64,000 bases of DNA from an uncultured Spirochaetota bacterium (GCA_944390575.1 CALXQJ010000003.1:124001-188000); one strand, 5' to 3'. Shown: positions 28,504-37,688, counted from the first letter of the stretch. Notes: generated from the sequence alone by a model not told the origin. Numbers and translations are program-made.

Positions 28504-30201
28504 TTACTCTTTAATAAACTTCTTAAAACTATTAACCTTATCTTTAGCAAGAGAAACTCTTTTTATCTTATCTGTTTCCTTAATACAAACCTCAAAGTAA
28601 AACTTAATCTTAGGTTCAGTACCAGAAGGACGCACTGTTATCTTAGTATTATCCTTTAATATATATTGTAATACATTAGACTTTGGTAATGTAATATCGC
28701 TTATTTTTTTTCCTGTGTTATCATAAACTTCTTTTTTCTCATAATCACTAATGCTCACAACCTCAATACCCTCTATCTCCTTAGGCATATTACTTCTATA
28801 ATAATCCATCATATCAGATATAGCCTTAGCTCCATCAGCACCCTTTTTAGTGATAGAAATAGTCTCCTCATAGAAAAAGCCATATTTCTCATAAATACTA
28901 TCTAAATACTCAACCATAGTCATATTATTTTCTTTACAAAAAGCCAAAACCTCAGCAATAGCAAGACAAGAAGAAACCCCATCCTTATCACGTACATTGC
29001 TATTAATACAATATCCAAAACTCTCCTCAAAACCAAATAAATATTCACCATCAGTAGTAGAAGATATTTTTTCTGCAATCCACTTAAAACCAGTAAGTAC
29101 ATTATAAAGCTTTATATTATTAGCCTCACACATAACTCTCCCAAGCTCTGTAGTTACTATTGTCTTTACTATATAAGGATTTTTAATATTTTTCTTATTT
29201 GTAATAAGATAATCAGAAATAATAGAACCTATCTGATTTCCAGTAAGATAAACAAACTCACCGTTAGAATCTTTTAAAGCAACTCCAACCCTATCACAAT
29301 CAGGATCTGTACCCATAACCAAATCAGCTCCTATTTCTTTAGCCTTTTTTACAGCAATCTCTAAAGCTTCAGGATTTTCAGGATTTGGAGAATCTACTGT
29401 AGGAAAATTTCCATTAGGAGACTGAACATCATCTAAAGTAACAACATTTGTAAAACCAGCTCTACTTAATACCATAGGTACCATCTTATATCCAGAACCA
29501 TGTATAGGAGTATATACTATTTTTATATCATTATGTTTTTTAATAATTTCAGGATGAACTACATAATTCATTAAGTCAGTAGTATATTCTTTTTCAATAT
29601 CAGAACCAATCATTATAATATTAGAAGTATCTCCCCTTTTGATATCCTGAACTTTTACTTTTAATACTTCTTCTATTATATTTTTATCATGAGGAGGTAT
29701 AACTTGTGCCCCATCAGACCAATAAACTTTATAACCATTATACTCCTTAGGATTATGACTTGCTGTAACTACAATACCCGCCATACAATTTAATTTTCTA
29801 ACCGCATAAGAAAGTAAAGCAATAGGGTGTATATCATCATATAAATAAACCTTAATTCCATTTGAAGAGAGAATCTCTGCAGCAGTACGAGAAAAAACAT
29901 CAGAATTATTACGAGAATCATAACTAATAGCAACACTAATTTCAGAAGATGATGTTTGTTTTAATAGATAATTAGCAAGTCCCTGTGTAGCAGTACCAAC
30001 TGTATAATTATTCATTCTATTAGAACCAACACCCATAACACCTCTAAGTCCACCAGTACCAAACTCTAAGTCTTTATAAAAACCGTCTATTAATTCTTTT
30101 TCATTACCACTATCTAATAAAGACTTAATCTCATTTTTTGTATTATCATCATAAGGTCCATTAAGCCAAGAATCTATTCTATCTTTTATATATTGTTCCA
30201 T
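28504..30201 (-). CDS. Phosphoglucomutase/phosphomannomutase
   Basis: A 565-residue alpha-D-phosphohexomutase of the PgcA/PGM2-like branch. The phosphoserine loop is VVTASHNPKEYNGYKVYW, the metal-binding loop is GTDPDCDRVGVA, the sugar-specificity loop is FGFEESFGYC, and the phosphate-binding end is TVRPSGTEPKIKFYFE. It interconverts glucose 1- and 6-phosphate, feeding glycogen, envelope sugar and glycolytic routes. The FGFEESFGY loop fits glucose phosphate better than mannose. Single gene with its own promoter. Confidence 0.93.
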   Translation of the reverse strand: MEQYIKDRIDSWLNGPYDDNTKNEIKSLLDSGNEKELIDGFYKDLEFGTGGLRGVMGVGSNRMNNYTVGTATQGLANYLLKQTSSSEISVAISYDSRNNSDVFSRTAAEILSSNGIKVYLYDDIHPIALLSYAVRKLNCMAGIVVTASHNPKEYNGYKVYWSDGAQVIPPHDKNIIEEVLKVKVQDIKRGDTSNIIMIGSDIEKEYTTDLMNYVVHPEIIKKHNDIKIVYTPIHGSGYKMVPMVLSRAGFTNVVTLDDVQSPNGNFPTVDSPNPENPEALEIAVKKAKEIGADLVMGTDPDCDRVGVALKDSNGEFVYLTGNQIGSIISDYLITNKKNIKNPYIVKTIVTTELGRVMCEANNIKLYNVLTGFKWIAEKISSTTDGEYLFGFEESFGYCINSNVRDKDGVSSCLAIAEVLAFCKENNMTMVEYLDSIYEKYGFFYEETISITKKGADGAKAISDMMDYYRSNMPKEIEGIEVVSISDYEKKEVYDNTGKKISDITLPKSNVLQYILKDNTKITVRPSGTEPKIKFYFEVCIKETDKIKRVSLAKDKVNSFKKFIKE

Positions 30202-30233
30202 ATTTTATACACCCTTTAAAAATAATATATAAA

Positions 30234-30262
30234 AGCATACTAACAATTTATCAATTTGTCAA
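30234..30262 (-). promoter_or_regulatory. Promoter for phosphoglucomutase gene
   Basis: On the minus strand TTGACA (30262-30257), 17 bases, TATGCT (30239-30234), about 33 bases before the ATG at 30201. Confidence 0.5.
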
Positions 30263-30372
30263 AATTTTTTTAGAGTTTTGAGAAAATATTTCAAAATAGA
30301 ATAATAAAACTAGTCTGATTTTCAATTTAAAAGATGTTTAATATTTATAAAAATAAAATATGGATTTTAATA

Positions 30373-30789
30373 ATGAAATATATATTAATAATAATATTCA
30401 TTTTTAATATAAATACTATACAAGCAAAAATGTATAATGATATAATAAAAGACTTTGAAATTATAGAAGTAAGAGATGGTGATACATTTATTATTAGTAT
30501 TCATAATATACCAAAAGTTTTTGGAGAAAAAATTGCTGTAAGAATAAGAGGTATAGATACTCCTGAGAAAAATGATAAAAGAGAACATATAAAAAAAATA
30601 GCCTATAAAGCAAAAGAAGAACTTGAGATATTATTAAAAAACTATAAAAAAATAGAACTATACAACTTAGGAAGAGATAAATACTTTAGATTATTAGCAA
30701 GTGTCAAAGTAGATGATATAGATATAGCACAATACCTAATCTCAAAAGGATTAGCTAAGCAATATAATGGTGGTAAGAAAAATTGGTAA
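30373..30789 (+). CDS. Secreted thermonuclease (SNase-like)
   Basis: About 138 residues with an N-terminal hydrophobic signal (MKYILIIIFIFNINTIQA) followed by a staphylococcal nuclease fold: VRDGDTFIIS, VRIRGIDTPE with the catalytic Arg and metal Asp, and KYFRLLASVKVDDIDIAQYL, GLAKQYNGG. It would cleave DNA or RNA outside the inner membrane. The frame is open from an ATG at 30334, but I prefer the ATG at 30373 because it starts the signal peptide and has GGA 8 bases upstream. The usual SNase second Arg-containing loop appears as LGRDKYFR. Shorter than S. aureus nuclease but similar to other bacterial SNc domains. Confidence 0.82.
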   Translation: MKYILIIIFIFNINTIQAKMYNDIIKDFEIIEVRDGDTFIISIHNIPKVFGEKIAVRIRGIDTPEKNDKREHIKKIAYKAKEELEILLKNYKKIELYNLGRDKYFRLLASVKVDDIDIAQYLISKGLAKQYNGGKKNW

Positions 30790-30793
30790 AATA

Positions 30794-31615
30794 TTACTTT
30801 ATATATTGAGAATAATATATACTTTTCCAAGTAATACATAAGAAATTTTTCCAATCACATTTAGAAGTAAGAGCTTCTTTAACATCTGGTAAATAAAGCT
30901 CTTCAGGACTAGTTCCACTATTAAAAGCCTGTTTTGAGTTTTGTAACTCTTTAGGATCAGTACCAAAATACTGAACTTTCTTTAACTTTGTACAATTAGC
31001 AAATGCACCATCATCTATCTTAGTTAAATTTTCAGGTAAAACTAAAGACTCCATTTCAGATAAACCATCAAAACTATTTTTACCTATAGTAGTAACGCTT
31101 CCAAATAAATATAAAGACTTTATAGCCTTACAATTTTTAAATGCATTATCCTTTATCTCTCTTAAATCCTTTGGAAATCTTATATAAGATAAAGAAATAC
31201 AATTTTCAAAAGCACTATCTTCAATAGTAAACATAACATCGCAAAGTAAAACAGATCCTAAAGTTTTAATATCTTTAAATGCATTTTTAGGCATAGAAGT
31301 TAAAGTAGTCTTAGAAAAATCAACTTCTATTTGATCATTAGCATATTTTGAATCATTAAGAACTTTTTTAATATTATTTATAGTTAATGTAGGATCATTT
31401 ACATCACCAGTAATAGCTATAATATATTTACCAAATATATTTCTATTTCTAATCATTGCAGTTTCCATTACATTATAATTTGCATCTGATTTTACCAATA
31501 TTAATTCTCTATTTAATGTATCAGAATAGTTCTCTAAAGTATCTGTAGGGGATGTAGTGTTATAACTACAAGAAATCATAGAAATAAATAAAAATATATA
31601 TAAACAAAATTTCAT
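30794..31615 (-). CDS. BspA-type leucine-rich repeat lipoprotein
   Basis: A 273-residue lipoprotein (signal ending FISMISC). From about residue 100 it holds five or so LRR_5 (BspA/TpLRR) units, for example IEDSAFENCISLSYIRFPKD, LREIKDNAFKNCKAIKSLYL, TIGKNSFDGLSEMESLVLPE and KIDDGAFANCTKLKKVQYFG. This repeat type was described in Treponema and Bacteroides surface proteins that bind host matrix or other cells. It faces the SNase gene, ending 5 bases from it. Function beyond surface binding cannot be inferred. Confidence 0.86.
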   Translation of the reverse strand: MKFCLYIFLFISMISCSYNTTSPTDTLENYSDTLNRELILVKSDANYNVMETAMIRNRNIFGKYIIAITGDVNDPTLTINNIKKVLNDSKYANDQIEVDFSKTTLTSMPKNAFKDIKTLGSVLLCDVMFTIEDSAFENCISLSYIRFPKDLREIKDNAFKNCKAIKSLYLFGSVTTIGKNSFDGLSEMESLVLPENLTKIDDGAFANCTKLKKVQYFGTDPKELQNSKQAFNSGTSPEELYLPDVKEALTSKCDWKNFLCITWKSIYYSQYIK

Positions 31616-31673
31616 AAAAGAATAATCCTCTAAACAAATAATATAAAATAATAAATATTTAGCAACTACTTTT

Positions 31674-32321
31674 TTAATAATCAGGTATAGTAAATCTTAA
31701 ACCTAATAATAACTCATGATGCCATTTAGGTGCCACATCTATTAAAAATCTATATGCTATATCAACATTAAGCCAAGAAAGTATATAATATGAAAAACCA
31801 CCAGTAAAAGCAAAAGCAAAAGCATATCGAGCCAAATTAAGATCAAGTTCACTTACACTAACAAGATCATAAGAAGTCACAATATTAGCACCTATAGAAA
31901 ATCCAAAAAATAAAGAAAATAAAGGATATGTAGTTTCTAATATTTGTTCACTAAGTGCTTGATCTATTAATGGATCATCTGTAAATAAGAAGTTAATATC
32001 ATAATAAAAGCTAGTAAATATATTATGCATATTAATATTATTTGAAGCATACACAGCATGAGAAAAATTATACTCTAACTCAAGTCTAAAAGGAGATACC
32101 TTATTTTTAGTAGGAAGTCCATATCCAACAGAAAAACTACCACCTACATAGTTATAATACCCTATACTACCATCTTCTTGAACGTATGAATTATTAGCAT
32201 CATGACTATAATAAAACTTTGGAGAAAAATAAAGTCCCTTAGCAGAAATAACTTCTTGAGAAAAAACATTATTATAAATATGAAAAAGGAATACAAATAT
32301 TATTAATATATATTTCATCAT
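31674..32321 (-). CDS. Outer-membrane beta-barrel-like protein (cluster member 4)
   Basis: A 215-residue protein with a signal peptide (hydrophobic stretch ending NVFSQE) and an alternating aromatic/hydrophobic pattern of outer-membrane barrels: KFYYSHDANN, GGSFSVGYGLP, FRLELEYNFSHAVYA, FAFTGGFSYYILSWLNVDIAYRFL and a C-terminal ELLLGLRFTIPDY. The last gene of a four-gene run on this strand, 12 bases after the previous one. The GYxxxxK-TPFRLELEY block is also found in the 32334 gene product, so the two are related. Ligand or function unknown. Confidence 0.7.
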   Translation of the reverse strand: MMKYILIIFVFLFHIYNNVFSQEVISAKGLYFSPKFYYSHDANNSYVQEDGSIGYYNYVGGSFSVGYGLPTKNKVSPFRLELEYNFSHAVYASNNINMHNIFTSFYYDINFLFTDDPLIDQALSEQILETTYPLFSLFFGFSIGANIVTSYDLVSVSELDLNLARYAFAFAFTGGFSYYILSWLNVDIAYRFLIDVAPKWHHELLLGLRFTIPDY

Positions 32322-32333
32322 AATCTAATACTC

Positions 32334-33281
32334 TTAAAAATTAATCCTCAAAGCAGAAACTATATCATGCATAAGATTTGAATCTATATCTAAAAATAGT
32401 CTATAGCCAATATCTAAAGTTAAAGAAGCTGTAATATTAACAGCAAAACCTAAACCAAATCCATATACAAACTCAAATTTATCATAATACCTACTAACAG
32501 TAATAGTACCCAACATCTCTTCAGTAGTCTGTAAAGTATACTGATTAAGTCTCGCTCCAAGAAGAATACCTACATAAAATGTTAATAAATCTCTCATACC
32601 ATCTTCATAAATACCCATAGGCTCATCATTATACTTAACCTTCAAAAAATTTACATCATAATAAGAACCAAATAAAAATGTATGAATACCTAATGATTTA
32701 ATACCTGTACTATACTTATTTAATCTTGCATCCGACCTAAATATATACTCAAGCTCTAATCTAATAGGAGTTTTTCTAGATAAAGCTAAAAAATTATATC
32801 CAAAAGCAATTCCACCACCATAAAAATAATTATTAACATTAGTTGTATTATCAAATAATTTATTAGCATCTATATTTCCAACACCAGGTATTGATACTTC
32901 TGGTATATTATTAACTTGTCTTGAAGAAGATGAAGTAGATGTTGATGTATTGTTTAGTGCCATAGAAGAGTATATTGAAGAATATGTTGTATTTATAGGT
33001 AAGGTAAATCCTGGAGGAAGAGTAACTCCTGGAGGAAGAGTAACTCCTGGAGGTAATAAATCTTCTATACCACCTAAAACATCATCTAATATACCATCTA
33101 ATCCACTATTAACCCCAGGTATTAAAATAGTATCAGCCATTACTTTACCTGAATCTTGTATTGTAAATATAAACTTAGGAGATATATAAAAACCTATATT
33201 AACACTAAAGGCAGTGTAATTAAATAAGAAATATATAAATATAGCCAATATAAATCTATTTAAAAACATAAAAAACCTCAA
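32334..33281 (-). CDS. Outer-membrane beta-barrel-like protein with PPGVTL repeats (cluster member 3)
   Basis: A 315-residue protein with an N-terminal signal (ending NYTAFSVN). Residues about 75-100 are three tandem units PPGVTL/PPGVTL/PPGFTL followed by a Ser/Thr-rich stretch; this is a flexible, probably exposed insertion. The rest is barrel-like: AFGYNFLALSRKTPIRLELE, LGIHTFLFGSYYDVNFLKV, VYGFGLGFAVNITASLTLD and a final ALRINF ending in Phe, the usual outer-membrane insertion signal. It overlaps the previous gene by 4 bases. Related to the 31674 product. Confidence 0.7.
   Translation of the reverse strand: MRFFMFLNRFILAIFIYFLFNYTAFSVNIGFYISPKFIFTIQDSGKVMADTILIPGVNSGLDGILDDVLGGIEDLLPPGVTLPPGVTLPPGFTLPINTTYSSIYSSMALNNTSTSTSSSSRQVNNIPEVSIPGVGNIDANKLFDNTTNVNNYFYGGGIAFGYNFLALSRKTPIRLELEYIFRSDARLNKYSTGIKSLGIHTFLFGSYYDVNFLKVKYNDEPMGIYEDGMRDLLTFYVGILLGARLNQYTLQTTEEMLGTITVSRYYDKFEFVYGFGLGFAVNITASLTLDIGYRLFLDIDSNLMHDIVSALRINF
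33009..33056. repeat. Tandem 18-base repeat within the 32334 gene
   Basis: The 18-base unit TCCTGGAGGAAGAGTAAC occurs at 33009-33026 and 33027-33044 exactly, then a 12-base partial copy to 33056. On the coding strand it gives the hexapeptide PPGVTL repeated. In-frame unit changes would alter protein length without a frameshift. Confidence 0.9.
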
Positions 33282-34138
33282 AATAATATCCCTATAGAAA
33301 ATCTTGGTAAAGGCACTGCCCTAAGTAAATAGACAGATGAAAAACCAAAATCTAAAATGGATATATCAATAAAAGGACGTATTCCAGAGTAAATACCCCA
33401 AGTCCTAGATAAATCTATTCTAAAACCAAACTCTAAAGCAACATATTTATCAAAAACAAAAGCATCCCTATTAAAAGGCAAAAGTCCTTCTATATAAGTA
33501 CTACCTTTATAAAGAGTAGCTTTAGTAATAAATATAGTGCCTCCAGCTTTAGGCAACAAAAAAAATCCCGAAGCATTGTCATCTTTATTATAATAAATTC
33601 TAACCCCCGCAGAAAATGGAATAGCATATACATCACTATTAAAAAAAGATTTATCATTAGTATAAAAAGCACTAACCATATAAGTACCTATTGTAGCATC
33701 AAGTTCTATCTTTTCAGCAAACCTATATGTATATGTAAATCTAAATCCAAATTTTCCCTTTAACGCACTATCTGTACTACCATTCTTCTGTTCATAACTT
33801 AAATTAACAGCCAAAGGTGCTGAAACCATAGAAAATATAGTAGTACCAAAATCTAATCCAAATGAATGCGTATGAGTATCAAGTCCATTTAATACATTAG
33901 TAGATACTCTCTTAGGAGGAGGTTCTTGTAATACTTTATTTGTAGCTTCAAGTCTATCTCTATCTATAGGAGGAGGCATAATTATATTTGTTTTTGATTC
34001 TAATGGTTTTATATCTATAATGTTATAATCAGAAATAAAATTATTCTGAGCGAAAGAATATATACTAAAGGTTAATATAAATATAAATACAAAAAAAAGT
34101 CTCACAAATATATAATACCTTCCCCTAAACAACATCAT
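33278..34138 (-). CDS. Outer-membrane beta-barrel-like protein (cluster member 2)
   Basis: A 286-residue protein with a signal peptide (VFIFILTFSIYSFAQN). After a proline-rich linker (IIMPPPIDRD, EPPPKR) it shows barrel strands: HSFGLDFGTTIFSMVSAPLA, GKFGFRFTYTYRFAEKIELD, VALEFGFRIDLSRTWGIYSG and a C-terminal RFSIGILF ending in Phe. The start codon overlaps the stop of the gene before it by one base, and its 3' end overlaps the next gene by 4 bases, so the group is translated as a coupled set. Function unknown. Confidence 0.7.
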   Translation of the reverse strand: MMLFRGRYYIFVRLFFVFIFILTFSIYSFAQNNFISDYNIIDIKPLESKTNIIMPPPIDRDRLEATNKVLQEPPPKRVSTNVLNGLDTHTHSFGLDFGTTIFSMVSAPLAVNLSYEQKNGSTDSALKGKFGFRFTYTYRFAEKIELDATIGTYMVSAFYTNDKSFFNSDVYAIPFSAGVRIYYNKDDNASGFFLLPKAGGTIFITKATLYKGSTYIEGLLPFNRDAFVFDKYVALEFGFRIDLSRTWGIYSGIRPFIDISILDFGFSSVYLLRAVPLPRFSIGILF

Positions 34139-35238
34139 TAAAACCTTACAGTAAATCCTATCCTCGGAAGTAGTATAATCCTTAAAGCAGATACTCCAGA
34201 TACAAATGAAGGAAAACTGTCAAAAGAAGGAATTAAGCTAACATCTATAATACCCGTACCAAAAGCTATAAAACTTTGCCTGAAATTTTCATACATATTC
34301 TTAACAGGTGAACTAACATAGTATCCTACCTCAAATAAAGATACATCAAAATACATCCTAACAGGCCACTCTTTTTTAGGAAACATTTCAATACTCCAAC
34401 CAAGCTCATAAGATAAATATATACCTATATTATTATAAACTTGATCTTCTTCTTTTTTATCTACTGGATTTCGTAGCTTTAGTCTGTAAACTATAGGCTC
34501 AAAACCAACCCTGACGGCGTGAACAAAACTCCGATCAATACCTGTAAAAAATTTAGCTCCAAGAGTAAAAGGAATATATATAAAATTCGCCTCCAAATAT
34601 GCATCCAAATCTACTACACTTATTCCTAATGCCCCCAAATCTAAACCTTGCTCTAAACCTAATCTATAAGTGGTGCTTTGTACACCAAAACCCACCTCTA
34701 TACCTATAGCAGGATCCAACATATATGTATATGATATATTTGGAACATACCACATACTACCTTTAAAATCTAATAAATCTAAATAGTCATAAAAACTGGG
34801 TATTAAAAATTGAAGATTTATCTTAGAAAAATTTGTAAATACACTTAAGTCATAAGTATAAGCATCTAAAAATAATGGTACAAACCCTGCATAGCCTGAT
34901 GAGAGATTCAAGCTAATAAGATGTCTTCCTCTATTGGGATCCACAAATTCCTCATTAGTAAAAACAGGAAGATCATACTTATTAGTATCTATATCCCTTG
35001 GCATCACTAATATTTCATCAGACTTATAATTAGTAAGTTTATTTACATCAAAAATCTTATTATTATTTGAAATAAAATACTTATTAGTATTGTTTTCATT
35101 AGAAATTAAAAAAATATCAGTGTTATTAGAATATATATATATATTGTTATCACTACCTGGTCTTTTTTGGGAAAAAGCAACAATTGTAAATAAATTAAAA
35201 ATTAATATACTAGATAATAAAAATCTTATAAAAAACAT
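34138..35238 (-). CDS. Outer-membrane beta-barrel-like protein (cluster member 1)
   Basis: A 366-residue protein starting, in my view, at ATG 35238, because this gives a proper signal peptide (MFFIRFLLSSILIFNLFTIV then AFSQ); the frame is open to 35328 but the extra residues are a second hydrophobic run with no start signal. The mature part has an Asn-rich region, then barrel-like strands: HLISLNLSSGYAGFVPLFLD, YTYMLDPAIGIEVGFGVQST, FIYIPFTLGAKFFTG, LSYELGWSIEMFP and a C-terminal RIGFTVRF. First gene of the four-gene group. Ligand unknown; a porin or surface antigen are both possible. Confidence 0.68.
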   Translation of the reverse strand: MFFIRFLLSSILIFNLFTIVAFSQKRPGSDNNIYIYSNNTDIFLISNENNTNKYFISNNNKIFDVNKLTNYKSDEILVMPRDIDTNKYDLPVFTNEEFVDPNRGRHLISLNLSSGYAGFVPLFLDAYTYDLSVFTNFSKINLQFLIPSFYDYLDLLDFKGSMWYVPNISYTYMLDPAIGIEVGFGVQSTTYRLGLEQGLDLGALGISVVDLDAYLEANFIYIPFTLGAKFFTGIDRSFVHAVRVGFEPIVYRLKLRNPVDKKEEDQVYNNIGIYLSYELGWSIEMFPKKEWPVRMYFDVSLFEVGYYVSSPVKNMYENFRQSFIAFGTGIIDVSLIPSFDSFPSFVSGVSALRIILLPRIGFTVRF

Positions 35239-35384
35239 TAAAAATAAAAGCCCATTTTTTAATAAAACACTTCTATTAAATATAACAAATAATAGAATAT
35301 AATACCACATATAAAAAACTATCGACAAAAAAATATTAAAAATAAATATGAAAATAAACTTTTTTATTTTTATATGATAACAAC

Positions 35385-35413
35385 TTGACAGAAAATTTGA
35401 TTTAAAGTAAAAT
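35385..35413 (+). promoter_or_regulatory. Promoter for the HIRAN-holA operon
   Basis: TTGACA at 35385-35390, 17 bases, TAAAAT at 35408-35413, followed by a leader of about 30 bases with GGGGA before the TTG start at 35452. Confidence 0.6.
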
Positions 35414-35451
35414 TTCTATTTAGAAAGTAAGGGTTAAATGGGGATTATATC

Positions 35452-35895
35452 TTGTATAAGAAAATAAAAAATGGTGAGTATGATAATTCTAAACATATCA
35501 CCTGTATTGTTAATCATCAAGATAATTATAGAAGAATCATTATTAATAGAGATTATAAAGTAAAAAAATATCATATAGACTTCTTTGTTGCTGGATATAA
35601 ATATAATAATGGAAATGATATTATAGAAATTCTATCTAAAAATGAACCTGTAAACTTAATTAGAGAAAATTTCAATCCATACGATCCTTTTGCAACAGCT
35701 TTATATATAGATTATTCTATTAGAATAGGATACGTACCTAGCGTTATTTCACCATTAATAGCACATAAATTAGAAGATAAAAAAAATAATGTGTATGCTA
35801 TTATTAAAAATGTAAAATTAGATGTTGATGATGAGTGTAAAATAGAAATTAGACTATTTATAGAAAGTAATTATAATTTTAAGAAAAACTCATAA
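35452..35895 (+). CDS. HIRAN-domain protein
   Basis: A 147-residue protein. Residues 40-125 match the HIRAN domain: FVAGYKYNNGNDIIEIL, then NLIRENFNPYDPFATALYID and IRIGYVPSVISPLIAHKL, the typical RE-x-NPYDPxA and GYVP motifs. In HLTF this domain binds 3' DNA ends at stalled forks; stand-alone bacterial forms are little studied. The start is TTG with GGGGA 7 bases upstream. Its stop overlaps the holA start by one base (TAATG), so it is co-translated with a DNA polymerase III subunit, supporting a DNA-related role. Confidence 0.8.
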   Translation: MYKKIKNGEYDNSKHITCIVNHQDNYRRIIINRDYKVKKYHIDFFVAGYKYNNGNDIIEILSKNEPVNLIRENFNPYDPFATALYIDYSIRIGYVPSVISPLIAHKLEDKKNNVYAIIKNVKLDVDDECKIEIRLFIESNYNFKKNS

Positions 35896-36920
35896 TGAAT
35901 AAAAACAATATATTCAAAATAAAAAATGAGAATGATTTTAAAAAAGTTAAAGATTCTCTAATAACAACTCCTTTTAAAAATGCTTTATATGTACTAACTG
36001 GAAAAGAGAGACTATTTAAAAAGTCTTTTATTGTATCTATGCATTCTTCATTATTTAATGATGAAGGTGATAGTGAAATGAATTATAGTGTATTTTATGA
36101 TAAAAATGATGTTTCTTTTTCTTCACCTTTAGAAGTTGCTGATACTCCTCCTTTTGGTGTTGATTTTAGACTTATAGTTGTTTATAAATATAATTCTTTT
36201 CAGGATGATTTTTTAGAATATGCTAATAATCAATCTAAAACGGCTATTGTGATATTAGAAACTGAAAATACAATAGATGAAGATTCTATATATAAATACT
36301 TCTCTAAAAAACAAAATACAAACAATATATATTTTATAGACTTTCCTCTACCAGATGAAAAAGATTTTAAGGTTCTTATTAATGATTATTTTAATAAAAA
36401 TAAAAAGAAAATATCTAATGATGCTTTAGAGTATTTATTAAATAATATAAACTTAGACTATGATGCTTTATATTCTGAATTGGATAAGATTTGTAGTTAT
36501 AATGATAAAGACTTTATTAATATAGAAGATATTATAGATTTTACTTATGTATCTAAAAATAAAAATATATTCGATTTTTTAAATGCACTTTTAGAAAGAG
36601 ATAGAAATAAATGCTTTAATATAATGAAAAGATTAGATCAAGAAGCTTCTTCTTCCTTAACACTAATGATGAATAATTTTTTAGCTATATACTATATGAA
36701 AATATTTTCACCACAAACAACATTAAATGAAATAAGCAAAATAACTAAAATACCAGTATTCATTCTAACTAAAACAAAAAACTATATAAAAAAATACTCA
36801 ATATCAGAAATAGTATTTATAATAAGTAAAATATCATCTCTAAATACATTAAGTGTAACAACTCCAAATAATATATTCAAAACCCACTTTGAACTTTTTA
36901 TATTTTCAATTACAAAATAA
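35895..36920 (+). CDS. holA: DNA polymerase III delta subunit
   Basis: A 341-residue protein of the clamp-loader delta family. Typical regions: ALYVLTGKERLFKKSFIVSM at the N-terminus, AKTAIVILETENTIDED in the middle, LLNNINLDYDALYSELDKIC, and the domain III segment IFDFLNALLERDRNKCFNIM followed by the KIFSPQTTLNEISKITKIP helix. Delta opens the sliding clamp. It is weakly conserved, so the call depends on overall pattern and length. Directly coupled to the HIRAN gene. Confidence 0.8.
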   Translation: MNKNNIFKIKNENDFKKVKDSLITTPFKNALYVLTGKERLFKKSFIVSMHSSLFNDEGDSEMNYSVFYDKNDVSFSSPLEVADTPPFGVDFRLIVVYKYNSFQDDFLEYANNQSKTAIVILETENTIDEDSIYKYFSKKQNTNNIYFIDFPLPDEKDFKVLINDYFNKNKKKISNDALEYLLNNINLDYDALYSELDKICSYNDKDFINIEDIIDFTYVSKNKNIFDFLNALLERDRNKCFNIMKRLDQEASSSLTLMMNNFLAIYYMKIFSPQTTLNEISKITKIPVFILTKTKNYIKKYSISEIVFIISKISSLNTLSVTTPNNIFKTHFELFIFSITK

Positions 36921-36955
36921 ATACAAATTTCTTAATTAATATAAGAATATTTTCT

Positions 36956-36984
36956 TTGACAAACTAAAACTTATTTTGTATAAT
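36956..36984 (+). promoter_or_regulatory. Consensus promoter for the ComFB-domain gene
   Basis: Exact TTGACA (36956-36961), 17-base spacer, exact TATAAT (36979-36984). Transcription should start near 36991, with TTGGAG as ribosome-binding site before ATG 37011. The only perfect consensus with optimal spacing noticed in this window. Confidence 0.75.
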
Positions 36985-37010
36985 TGTAAAACATTTATTG
37001 GAGTGTAAGT

Positions 37011-37664
37011 ATGTATTTAGTTAATTTAATGGAACAGAAAATTTCTAAATTAGTAGATATATTTCTAACAGAAAAAAATATACCAGCAAATGCCTCTATG
37101 CGTATGGATATAATAGCATACACATTAAACAGAGTACAACCTCAATACGTAACTAGTGCTAGAGGAGTTCTACATAGTTATGATGATGATACAGATAAAA
37201 ATAATGAAATATTAGCAATAATTTCAAAAGCTTCTGAAATTATAAGAAGAAGAAAAGAAACTACTGCTTTAGAATCTGTACCTTTGATAGATACTGCTGG
37301 ATATTATATTACATATCCAAGTATAATGGGAAATATTTGTTCTTCTACTAAATTTGAAAAAATAGAAGAAGCTTTAGTATATGCTTATCATAATGGTACA
37401 CTACTTCAAGGATATGGAGCAAACTTTCCTAATGCGGCTATTGTATCTAAAAATGTACCTGGTAAGTTTATGTTTTGTTTTATGCCTACAAAGACTGAAA
37501 GTAAAGATAGTGTAGAAATAAAATTAGATATTATAATAGAAGCTAAAAATTATAAAAAACATCAAACTACATTATCATTTAATTTAGAGCCTTCTTTCTA
37601 TAATGCTGGTGATATGCCATTATTTCAAGTAGAAGAAGTTGATGATATTTTATTAGAAAATTAA
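37011..37664 (+). CDS. ComFB-domain protein
   Basis: A 217-residue protein. Residues 3-60 match late-competence protein ComFB: NLMEQKISKLVDIFLTEKNI, then MRMDIIAYTLNRVQPQYVTS, the usual E-x-K/L and D-I-x-AxxLN-x2-P-x-YV pattern. The remaining 150 residues are not recognised. ComFB domains occur in many bacteria that are not known to be competent, and some bind cyclic dinucleotides, so a signalling role is possible. It has a very strong promoter and is followed 24 bases later by a small membrane-anchored protein. Confidence 0.75.
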   Translation: MYLVNLMEQKISKLVDIFLTEKNIPANASMRMDIIAYTLNRVQPQYVTSARGVLHSYDDDTDKNNEILAIISKASEIIRRRKETTALESVPLIDTAGYYITYPSIMGNICSSTKFEKIEEALVYAYHNGTLLQGYGANFPNAAIVSKNVPGKFMFCFMPTKTESKDSVEIKLDIIIEAKNYKKHQTTLSFNLEPSFYNAGDMPLFQVEEVDDILLEN

Positions 37665-37688
37665 TTTTGTAATTTAATTAGATAAATA

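Noticed and set aside
35239-35328. N-terminal extension of the first barrel-like protein
   Set aside because: Adds a second hydrophobic run before an obvious signal peptide and lacks a start signal.
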